Source of the DNA: Apophysomyces variabilis
Lineage: Eukaryota > Mucoromycota > Mucoromycetes > Mucorales > Mucoraceae
NCBI GenBank assembly: GCA_002749535.1
Contig: MZZL01000394.1
Span: 545,975-609,974 of the forward strand
Length of the DNA: 64,000 nt
Direction of reading: 5' to 3'
Part shown: in pieces, positions 9,279-18,769 of the stretch
Numbering within the stretch: position 1 is the first letter of the stretch
Layout of the letters: each line of letters starts with the position of its first letter
Notes under the pieces: generated by a model
The model's input: the letters and a program-made list of their open reading frames with translations, nothing else
The model's database searches: none
Told to the model about the DNA's origin: nothing
Program-made: the position numbers and the translations under genes

Positions 9279-11234
9279 TAGAGATTATCAAAAATCCATA
9301 ATCCGTTTATCTGATCCAATCTGTATCTGGTTTTAATGGATATGGATCATTATATTCTCATCCGGATAGGATCCAGATCAAAAAAGTACAATCTGATCCG
9401 ATCTGTTTAATCTATTTATAAAAACATAGTGCTTTTTACAGGTGGCCTCATTCAACATATACAAAGTTAGTTTAATAGTTAAACAACCTGACTAAAATAA
9501 AGATATATAGTATGCTTGCTTTGTTAAGTATGAACGTTTATTTGAAAGAGAAGTGCATAAAGTGTTGTTCATTCCTTATTATTGAATGCAAGATTATGAA
9601 AACATAGCTTATTAGATGTCTGAATTAGTGAAAAGCTGATACCAGTAAAAAGGATTGCAGATCGCAATGAGCAAAAAAAAGGCAGTAATGTTAAAAAAAA
9701 ATAAGTATAGTTCTTCAGTACTTTGGCTTAAAGTGTTAAGATGTAGTTCAAGATAATGTTCTTTCACAAATGGCGTTGACTTTGGGTAATACCCATAAAA
9801 AGTTTGAATCTGCGAAATGGTTTTGAATGAAGGGAACAGTATAGCTATTATAAGATCTGGAAGGCTGATGTTAGTGTATAATGGGCAGAATGAAAAAGTG
9901 AGACGCACGTATCGTTATGAAACGTTGAATATGATCTTTTTTTTTCTTATTGAATACAGCCTTAATGCACTGCAACCAAATAAACACATCTGTCTTTTCA
10001 CTAAAACTTTTTTTGAAAAGATTAAAGTCCTTGTTCAACAGGATTGACCATTATGCCGCAGTAAGAATGTTAAAGTGGAGTTTGATTCTGCTTATGAAGT
10101 ACTTTACGGGCTTATTAATGAAGTAACTGTCACAGTAAAGAAGTGCGAATGACTAATAAAATAACTGTCACAGCAAAAAAGACTTTGATTAAAAATCAAA
10201 ACTATAGCAGAGCTCATATTACATCATTACTTCTGCAGCCAGATTTGTCATCGTTCTATTATAATCCTTTAACTATCATAATGACTGCGGCAAGAAGGTA
10301 TATAAACATGATCAATCAAAGTTCAAAAACGCTTTATTGAATCTCTATTCTCTTTTTACAACCTACCATCTTTTTCTTACCAATCACTATACCATTTTCT
10401 ATTGGAGAATCATCAAGTGCTGCAGGAAAGCAATCATTTCAACATGCTCATGTAAGATAAAATCGCTGATAACCATATCTAATATTGCATTAGGATCTGT
10501 CATCCTTTACTATGTCTGACACTGAGAATATAGACATCTTTCCTAGCCTAGAAAGAGAAGAGTTGCTAATGTCAATTGAAGCTGAAGGGAGCGTTGATAT
10601 AGAATTGCAAGATCAAACTTTATCATCTGCTCAGTTGACAAAAAAGCAAAAATCAAATGCTAGCTGGGTGTTCGTCAATGGATGGGCAACTCATCAGCAT
10701 ATCAATGGAGTTAGATAGATTCTATGCAACTTTGTAAGCGCCAGAGGAACTAAATGTGGACAAAAATATATCAATGGCAGTAGATCTACTGGTAACATTC
10801 TTAAGCATTTTGAATTGAAGTACAATATTACCAAAGATTCCCTCACTGCCAACTCTGATTCTCTGGTGCTTAGAATGGGCCCACTTGATGCCTTTCTTGG
10901 AAGTGGAAACAGGACAATACCAGATCGAGTATTTACTAAAGAAAAGTTCCATCAACTTTTACTGGCTGATATTATATCTACTGCGTTTCCATATACTTCA
11001 GTTGAACAGAAAACGTTGCAAGACCTACTCCACTTTGCTCACCTTGCACCAGATATGATCAGCTTAAAGCTACCAAACACATCAACCATTAGGCGTGACC
11101 TGGAGTGATCATATGAACAATATGAAAAAGAAGTTACCAATTTGCTTCAAGAGCAACTTTACCTATTATATACTATGGATGGATAGACAAGTGATTTGCA
11201 TGATGCGTTTCTTGGAATCACTCACTGGATAGAA
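9279..11234 (+). mobile_element. 5' part of a truncated hAT element (hAT-2)
   Basis: A left end tagagattatc resembles the ends of the complete hAT at 27901 (TAGGGTTTACC / TAGAGTTCATC). It is followed by subterminal repeats of gatccgatct-like motifs at 9300-9420 and then a BED-finger transposase start. The element is cut at 11235 where CACTA-like repeats begin, inside the conserved transposase core. No right end is seen, so the left boundary is an inference. Confidence 0.5.
10512..11234 (+). pseudogene. hAT transposase N-terminal fragment (BED finger)
   Basis: The frame opens MSDTENIDIF and carries a BED-type zinc finger (SWVFVNGW near residue 51, then an ILCNF...GTKC pair and HFELKY), used by hAT transposases to bind element ends. 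About 190 residues of linker follow, then the start of the catalytic region with the hAT pattern TMDG*TSDLHDAFLGITHWIE. Stops at about 10716, 11106 and 11185 are in frame with no shift between them. Two read as Trp codons (TGG) changed by G to A. The frame ends at 11235, before the second catalytic Asp and the dimerisation domain, so the protein cannot work. It is related to the hAT transposase at 29398-36836. Confidence 0.75.
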
Positions 11235-11682
11235 CACTCTGTTTTAGTAAACTATAATGTTACTAAAATGTTACTAAAATTTGATGTTTTAAGTACATTT
11301 TAGTAACATTTTAGGAATACTAAAACTTTTATTTTAGGATCCTAAAAGGTATATTCTAGTATATTAGAACATTTGTTTTAGTAACTTTTTCATCTACTTA
11401 AAAAGACACTAAAAAAACACTAGAATGTTACTAAAACATTTATTTTAGGTACTTTTGTACTGGTCAAAAGTGTCCTAAAAAGATACTAGAACATCACTAG
11501 AACATCACTAGAACATCACTAAAACATTTATTTTAGGTACTTTTTTGCCAGTCAAAAGTCCCACTAAAAAGACACTAGAACATTACTAGAACATCACTAG
11601 AACATCACTAGAACATCACTAAAACATTTATTTTAAGTACTTTTTTGCCAGTCAAAAGTCCCACTAAAAAGACACTAGAATA
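11235..11682. repeat. CACTA-like end with subterminal minisatellite (family D)
   Basis: Starts CACTCTGTTTTAGTAA and continues as tandem motifs: ttactaaaatg at the left, then about three copies of a roughly 100-bp unit containing aaaacatttattttaggtac and repeated ctagaacatca. The design matches the other CACTA ends in this window but with a different motif. The element body and the other end are missing. It is joined at about 11682 to a truncated gag. Confidence 0.5.
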
Positions 11683-12843
11683 GGACAATGGTGGAGATGA
11701 GCAGTTGATGGTGATATGGCCTTGGCCTCCACAGTTATAGCAGGTAGGCAAAGTTGAGTTGCGATCTGAATGCCATTTGGACGATTGCCACCCATCAGAA
11801 TGAGGACCCTTTTGGTAGCAGCCTTGGAATTCCCTCTTGCCAAACCTATTCGGCTTGTACTGCATGTTAATAGCATCTAGATTCATTGGTATGGGTTCTC
11901 CGTAGTTCTGACTAGTTAAAATATAACTAGGATTTCTTTCTGTTGCATAGCCTTGTAGATCCTGCATTCCTTGGGTGCATTCGTAGGCAGACTCGAAAGC
12001 CTCAGCAGCGTTATATGCTTCTGTTAAGGTCCTTGGTCTACTTAATAGCATTTGTAATCTAGCTTGGTATTGAAGGCCCCTCATAAACTGATGCATGGCA
12101 TCCTCATCATACATATCGGGCAGCTCTAACATGACGTTCCTGAACACCACAATATAATCACGTATAGTGCCAGTTTGCTGGAGTGTCTGTAACCATTGGT
12201 GAGCCAATATAGATGAATTGCTTGGCTTGAATTCTTTCCAAAATGCGTCTTTGAAGTCATGCCAATCTTGAGGAACCTTACTATTTCTGGTGATATCATC
12301 GACAGTTGTTTCCAAGTGACGCCACCATGTGGCTGCTGCATCTCAGAGCAGAGTGGAAGCAAATAGGATTCATTGCTTGTCACTCAGCCCAGTCAAATCC
12401 CCATATTTGTCAAGCGTGTGTAACTAAGCCTCGATTGTGGCTGGTGCTCGTTCTCCTCTAAATACTTCTGGTTGCACTGGTTTAACCATTTAAGGTAGTA
12501 GTCCAGTTGTTCTTGGCGCCACAGCAGCTTCTTTCCATAAGGCTGTTATTTCCTCCTGTTGGGCATGTATCTGTTCCAACATTGCTTGCATTGTTGACAG
12601 AATATCTTGTTGTTTCATCTTATCTGTCTTATATACTTCTTGAAATCTCGTGCTTAACTTGTTGGCTCTTTTGCATAATGCTCTTAGACTGTTTTCTGAA
12701 AACTTGATGCAGCACTTCTGTAGTATATTTATCTGAGGTACATTCTCCTTGTACGCCTTATGATATTCATTCAGTAGGTTCTTGAGGATAAATTCTTGAA
12801 TAATATACTGTTTCTGTTGCTTTGTGGTGAATGAACTTGTCAT
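11683..12843 (-). pseudogene. gag: Gag of truncated Ty3/gypsy copy 2
   Basis: The minus-strand gag starts at 12843 (MTSSFTTKQQKQ). It has a Gln-rich helical N-terminus, the gag core with AAATWWRHLE and FKDAFWKEFKP, the HQFMRGLQ helix, and a CCHC knuckle CYNCGGQGHITINC near the end. Three in-frame stops lie in the middle (12492-12494 TAA, and stops near 12424 and 12370), although the reading frame can be followed throughout. At about 11683 the frame runs into the CACTA-like minisatellite, so the pol region is lost. It is related to gypsy-1 gag (same core order and primer site) but from another lineage. Confidence 0.82.
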
Positions 12844-12854
12844 CAGCTACCAAT

Positions 12855-13191
12855 TGTTGTTGCTGTAGTCTGAGCTGGAAAACCAATGGCCAGAAGAAGA
12901 CAGAAACAATAGTAGGAGAACAATAAAAATAAGATAGAAGGATGATGCGCTTTATTCTCTGTAATGTGTCCAATATTTATATCTTTTTAGTTCTGGTTAA
13001 ATTATATAATCTGTTATGGTTATAAAATAGAAAAGGAAATGGACTGAGAGTGTTACGATAAGATTGTCATCAAGGAAGATTTCTTGTAACTCATATCTTT
13101 TTGGGAGGATGCCTGAGCAAAAGAGAAGATTACCATGTTAGGTTCTTGGCCATGATTGGTTGAGCGATTTGTGCTATGACACACGACAACA
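12855..13191 (-). repeat. 5' LTR of gypsy copy 2
   Basis: Minus-strand LTR of 337 bp, TGTTGT...ACAACA, followed (toward lower numbers) by the primer site TTGGTAGCTGATG and then gag. Its outer end lies 33 bp from the 3' end of tRNA-Ser. Confidence 0.8.
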
Positions 13192-13214
13192 AAGAAAATA
13201 CCGCGCATGACAAC

Positions 13215-13223
13215 AAAAAAAAA
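13215..13223 (-). terminator. RNA polymerase III terminator of tRNA-Ser
   Basis: Nine T residues on the minus strand start one base after the tRNA 3' end. Confidence 0.8.
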
Positions 13224-13224
13224 C

Positions 13225-13306
13225 CGTCGACAACAGGATTTGAACCTGTGCGGGCAAAGCCCATGTGATTTCTAGTCACACCCGTTAACCACTCCGGCAT
13301 ATCGAC
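13225..13306 (-). tRNA. tRNA-Ser (AGA)
   Basis: 82 nt on the minus strand with the long variable arm of class II tRNAs (TGGGCTTTGCCC). Acceptor arms GTCGATA and TGTCGAC pair, discriminator G. Box A-like TGCCGGAGTGG and box B GGTTCAAATCC are present. The anticodon loop CTAGAAA gives AGA. It has no intron. Its 5' end directly abuts the LINE that begins near 13304-13307. Confidence 0.95.
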
Positions 13307-13354
13307 ACTTCTTCTTCCGCTTTTGTACGGTTACACAAAGAAGTATATATCACA

Positions 13355-14644
13355 TTGCCGAAAATAACCATCAACACCAACAAAACAACACCATTGAAAC
13401 GTCCATCCGTCAAGGAAATCAACGCATCCATCACAGGAACGTCGAAAACAATCGAAAAATCCCTACTACAACAGAAGCGAACTCTTAATAATTCAACAAA
13501 ACTCATTTCAGCTGATACACATACTAATCTCAACAAACGAACCCGATCAAATTGTATACTTTCCCCTAACCCATTGGCACCAAACACAAATAACTCTAAC
13601 ACAGAGGGTGTTAACATTGACTCTGGCATTTATAACTTGCCACCAACAACTGAGATGACTGAACACTTGGTTACATTAATTGCAAATCTCAATCAGGAGA
13701 TTGCTGAATTGCGAAAACAGCTACAACAACATGCAGCTGAAAAAGCGAAATGGAATGAGGAACGAAAGGAGTTTATGGCCCTCCTTCTAGCGCGTCAACC
13801 ATTAGAAAATATAAAACAAAAAGAAACCATTACAAAAACGAAAAAAGAAAATCAAAACACAACTATTCCTCCTGCTCCTATCACTGCCACCCAAAAAAGT
13901 GGTAATGGATCAAGCTCCGCCGATTCTATCCATGCTTCAGGTGTGAAACTCAGCTATGCAAAAACTGTCGCAAAGAATCTAGGTCCTCAAAAGCCTAAAA
14001 AAACCAAAGTGACATTAGAAACAATTCAGCGAACCCTTACTGCTCCTTCTGGTCCCTCTATGTACACTTTTATATATCTGTCTTGTCGCCATCATCTTCG
14101 TTACTCTCAAGTGCGCCAGTTTCTCGGTGTACTTAAGATTCAACAATCTCGTATTATCGATATCCAGTTCCCTGCCCGTGGTACTATTGCTCTCTTGGTG
14201 TATACAGACTATAAAAATGAGCTTATTGGCTTGTTAACTCAAAATAAGGTACCAGTGAAGCCCGCATTTGACCCTACAAATGCTGATATTTTGGGTGATC
14301 CCAAATTGGCTTCTGGTACTATAACCGAATGCACCAAACTGGCCCACAAGATTTATGAAGATCGTATGCTTCATACATGTCTCCGTCTCCCCTCACACTT
14401 AGGTCTTAGCGTTATGCGAGCCTTTGTAATGACTACTGAAACTAATCTCCGCCTCCCACAAGAACTGATGGAACAATATATCCAACAACGCCGTGCCAGC
14501 TCCACCTCCAACAAAACACCATCTCAACCTTTAACAGTTGCTGACTTCCAAGACCCTGCCACAGACATCAATCCTTCAGATGTTGACCTTGACATGGATA
14601 GCTCTGAAGAGATTATAATTGATGATGCGGATGAAGACCTATGA
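13355..14644 (+). CDS. LINE ORF1 protein
   Basis: A frame of up to 429 codons, open from the LINE 5' end. The first in-frame ATG is at 13655 (MTEHLVTLIANL). A non-AUG start or an upstream entry is possible because the part before it is also open and Thr/Asn/Lys-rich. A coiled-coil-like stretch (LNQEIAELRKQLQQHAAEKA) follows the ATG. The middle has a possible RNA-binding fold (SMYTFIYLSCRHHLRYSQVRQ) and the tail is acidic. No zinc knuckle is seen. In LINEs ORF1 binds element RNA. Its stop overlaps the ORF2 start as ATGA, so ORF2 may be translated by termination-reinitiation. No stops interrupt it. It is labelled ORF1 by position and general character. Confidence 0.7.
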   Translation: MPKITINTNKTTPLKRPSVKEINASITGTSKTIEKSLLQQKRTLNNSTKLISADTHTNLNKRTRSNCILSPNPLAPNTNNSNTEGVNIDSGIYNLPPTTEMTEHLVTLIANLNQEIAELRKQLQQHAAEKAKWNEERKEFMALLLARQPLENIKQKETITKTKKENQNTTIPPAPITATQKSGNGSSSADSIHASGVKLSYAKTVAKNLGPQKPKKTKVTLETIQRTLTAPSGPSMYTFIYLSCRHHLRYSQVRQFLGVLKIQQSRIIDIQFPARGTIALLVYTDYKNELIGLLTQNKVPVKPAFDPTNADILGDPKLASGTITECTKLAHKIYEDRMLHTCLRLPSHLGLSVMRAFVMTTETNLRLPQELMEQYIQQRRASSTSNKTPSQPLTVADFQDPATDINPSDVDLDMDSSEEIIIDDADEDL

Positions 14645-17600
14645 AGCGACTCACAATTGGATTGTTCAATGCTCGCGGTTTAGGCCGCCAGCCAGTTGAG
14701 TTATTTGAATTGTGCTCACAAAATTCTGTAGACATTCTACTTGTTACTGAAACATTCCTTTCTAAGGGCAAGATTCCATCTTGTCCTTGGAAGCAGATAC
14801 ACAATTACGGACAGGTGATGAGTGGGGTGAATTGTCGTGGTGGTTTGTCCTTCTTTATTCGACCTAATTTTCCTTATCCTCACAAAGAATTTCCTATCAC
14901 TAATCCTGACACTCTCTCCATTGGAATAGGGAAATACACCCTCCATGGACTTTACTTACCTCCAAAACTCGATCTTGAAACAGCATGACAACGGTACTCA
15001 ACGCTTCCCTTGGATGAACATACCTTGATCCTTGGAGACTTCAACACTCGACTGGGTAGACGTACGGGTGACACGCGTGTAACTCCTCATAGGCGGGATC
15101 ATTTCGAAGCATGGTTAGATGACCACGGTTTAACGCTTTGGAATGCAGAATTGGCTTATGGCGTCAACACGTTTGATGGTGACCACGGGCGAAGCATCAT
15201 CGACTACTTCATTTCGAATGAACCACAATTCCTCTTGCCTAAACTTGTGATTCGTGATGAGATAGACCTCTTGAGGTCTGATCATCACTTGTGCAAATTC
15301 TCGTTTTTGCCTGCAACTGATCTTCCCACACTGCCCCCTACTGATGCTGCCCACAGACAATGATGATTACAAAGGCTAAGCGACCCAAAAGTCAAGGAAC
15401 GTTATGTGAATCTTTTTGAGGAGCAGGCGTCACCCTTACTTGCGGATATACAACGTACTTTTAACAGTCGTTGTTCCCCAGATGCCGCACAAATGGAAAA
15501 CCTGGTGAAAAGGCTCAATGAGTCGATTTACTCAGCGTTGGATAGGAGTGTTGGCGTATTGTGACCTCACCAGCAGGCTTGGAAGTGGTTCTGGAATGAC
15601 GAGCTTCAACAGCTAGTTGACGAGCAACGCCATCTGTACCGTCATTGGAAACGGACATGCGATGATGACCTGGAGCAAGTGATGGCGAAACATGCGTATG
15701 AGGATGCGTGCGTTGAATTCAAAAGGGCAGTACGTCACTTTCGTGCTAAGACGTGGAAGGCATACTATGACAAGATATGTAAGGGGGGTCCGGAGGAGAT
15801 GGCAAGTGCAATCAAACGTATGCGCCTGAACCATAGGCCCACCGTCACCCTAACGTCACGTCACAGCCCACAGCATGCTGCCAATCAAATGGTGGATCAC
15901 TTGGAACGAGTGTTCGGAGGCTCTGTGTCACTTTGTCAGAAGCCAGGGTGGTACCTGGATATGTACGAAGTGGACAGTCCTTGGACACTAGAAACTGTAC
16001 TTGACGCGGTAAAGCAACTGCCGAATCGGAAGGCACCTGGTGCTGACCATATCCATGCAGAAATGCTTAAACCGATCACTAACAACCTTGGCCCAGTGCT
16101 CCTTGGCTTGTTCAACTTGTGTTGGCATTGGTCTTGGACGCCGGTGCTGTGGCGTACAGCCCAAGTAGTCCCCATTTACAAAAACAAGGGAAAGATAGAC
16201 GATCCGGCGAGTTATCATCTGATCAGCCTGACCTCAGTTTTCCGTAAACTGTTAGAACAGTGTATTTGTCCTTCCCTGTTGACGACCATGCCGGAGCTAG
16301 ATCTCTCCCAGGGTGGATTTCAGTCCCACCATGGTACACTGGATCAGGCCTTGTGCTTGCACGAGACAATGCGCGCTTTTTCTCACATTGGTGAACTACC
16401 AGTAGTTGCGTTCTTGGATATCAAGGCGGCCTATGATAGTGCCAACAGGGTGATCATCTGGGAGACATTGAGACATTACATTGCACTGTATTTACTTCGT
16501 TTGCTCAGCAATATGTTCGAGGATATACTGGTAAGGGTCATTTTGGCCAACTACTCGTCTAGGGCTATTACACCTAAGCGAGGTGTGTTGCAAGGATCTA
16601 TTCTTTCTCCCTTCTTGTATTCAATCTTTATTGATACATTACCCCGTATACTTCGCTCGGTATTGTTGCATCCACACTTGGTGCACGTGCCAGTTGATCC
16701 TTCTATCCGTTCTCTCAATTGGACCACCAGACGCGACTTTCCTTTTACTTCTCTTGTAAGGAGTAGTGATCCCATCTCATTGCTTAATGAGATGCGGCAG
16801 CCACATAATCCTTATTTTGTCCCTGGCATTCCTGGTGTGAGAGGATGGTCTCCCATTCTGGATTACTCTTATGTACCTCTCAACTGTTTTATGTATGCTG
16901 ATGATGTGGCTCTTGTGGGTCGCCCCATTGACGTACATAGAATGTTGAAGGCTGCAGAGGTCCATTCTGTTCTTTTCAGTTATCAATGGAGTCCTAGCAA
17001 ATGTGAAGTGCTTAATGCGTCACAGGAGGATGAGTTCTTGCTGTATGGTGAGGCTCTTCCTATCTGCAAAAGTTTCTATTACCTCAGTATACCTTTTTCT
17101 TCTGGTGGTATGGATCATGATCTATTACTGCGGCAGTCAAATACCAAAGCAATCACAGCAATGCGGTTGTTGAGGGATTCAGGTGTTCATATGTATGGAT
17201 TCAGTCTTACTGCAGCTCTTTGTGCCTATAAAATATTTGCTCGTCCAATTATGGAGTATGGCATGGCAATTTGCCACTTGACTGCAGATATAGCAAAATC
17301 ACTGGATGACACCCAAAGACGTTGTCTGAGGATGTGTCTTTGGTGGAACCCTGCTAGCCCAGTTGGTATGGTCCAGGTTGCTTCACTTGCTAGCCTACCC
17401 ACGATGTATGCGCGTTTTCAGATTTTGCAAGCAAAATTTGTAAAACGTGCTTATTCTCTCCCACGCACCACCCTGCTGAAAGTGATGATACCACAGATAG
17501 AGGGTTTCCAAAGCCCCTATGCCTGGTTGAAACTTGTCACCAATCCTCTTTGGCGTGCAAGCAGACGACTCCAGCGTAGTCCTGATCCACCGCCTGACCC

Positions 17601-18093
17601 TCTCAAATGTGTGATCTTGGATAGGCTCCAGCAGATCTATGATCAACAGCATGCTGAGTTTGTCATGGTGAGGAGGGCTCTGCCATATCTTGGATGGGAT
17701 CCCACCTTGTTACTTCCATGCACTACTAAGGAACGCTATCATCTGATCAAGTGGCATATTGCCTGGCTCCTGCCGACTCTGTCTGTATCCTGTTTATATG
17801 GTAGTAAAAGGGCTAACCGTGCGCATTTTGTGGATAGATGTTCTATCCTCTCTTCTCACATTCATTCGCTGTCAGATTTGCTGCCATCTCCTGTCCTAGA
17901 TGATGTGCATATTCTTGACTATGTGTTGAATGAGTTTCTACTGTCTCTCTGCCAGTTTGATGAAAAGTTAGTGAATATATGGCGTCAGCTGTTGTTCATC
18001 CTTCATAAAATCAATCAGTGCACGTCTACTTCAGCTTTTAATCCTGAACTTCTTCCTGGATCTGTCCTTGCAGATGTGTTTGATGAACACTAG
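14641..18093 (+). pseudogene. LINE ORF2: endonuclease and reverse transcriptase, with four TGA stops
   Basis: One continuous frame of about 1150 codons. The N-terminus is an apurinic-type endonuclease (MKRLTIGLFNARGLG, LLVTETFL, ILGDFNTRLG, FISNEP, LRSDHHLCKF). The centre is a non-LTR reverse transcriptase with the KAPGADHIHAEML region, FLDIKAAYDSANR, GVLQGSILSPFLY and the catalytic FMYADDVALVG. The C-terminal part has no clear RNase H and includes a Cys/His-containing stretch. It would nick the target and reverse-transcribe the RNA there. The frame is broken only by TGA at 14986, 15361, 15364 and 15559, all explained by TGG or CGA changed by one transition. Everything from 15679 (804 codons) is open. 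The insertion is recent but probably inactive. Confidence 0.88.
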
Positions 18094-18406
18094 CGTCAGT
18101 TGCTAAAAAAACAAAAAAAGAAAAAACCAAAAAATTCTCTTTCCCCTCTATCTCTCTCTTCTTCTCCCACCATGGCTTGTAGCTCTACTGACCCTGTTCT
18201 GTAGTTATGTGCCTGTTGTGAATGCGTAAGTATCATGTTAGATGTTTTGCAGGTCTTCTGCTGGGCCAATGATGATGCTCACTGGTTTAGTTGATTCTCA
18301 TATCTAAAGGCTTGATGTCTCTCTATTGTGCAGTTTTTATTTTTATGTTTTTTTTATCCCCGTGTGGGTTTTTTATTTTTATTTATGTTTTTTACTATGT
18401 ACCTAT
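18094..18406 (+). other. LINE 3' UTR, first part
   Basis: AT- and pyrimidine-rich sequence after ORF2. It continues at 24481 once CACTA-A is removed. No gene is seen. Confidence 0.5.
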
Positions 18407-18769
18407 CACTACAGGAAAAATAATCATAAGAATCAATGATGCATCTGAGAATAATCATAGAAAATAATCATAGAAATAATCATAGAAATGCACTTTTCTA
18501 TGATTATTCTATGACTATTTTCTACAATTAATCCATTATAGATCATAGCATTCAATGATAATTTAAAGGATAGATTCTATGTTCATTATATAATTCGATG
18601 ATTACATTTACATAAATGGACCAATAATAAATGAATGGTTTACATATTAGATTCAGGATGCTAGGATTTGAACAAATGTTTTATTTATAGGCTTGAGACA
18701 TTGCCGCAGGTCTCATGGTTGCTTTTGGTAGATATCATATATGGTCAAACCCAGTAGTTTCTTCCATTT

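Noticed and set aside
14641..18093. Alternative genetic code with TGA as a sense codon
   Set aside because: Only four TGA codons occur in one gene. All are explained by single transitions, and neighbouring elements show TAA and TAG stops of the same origin.
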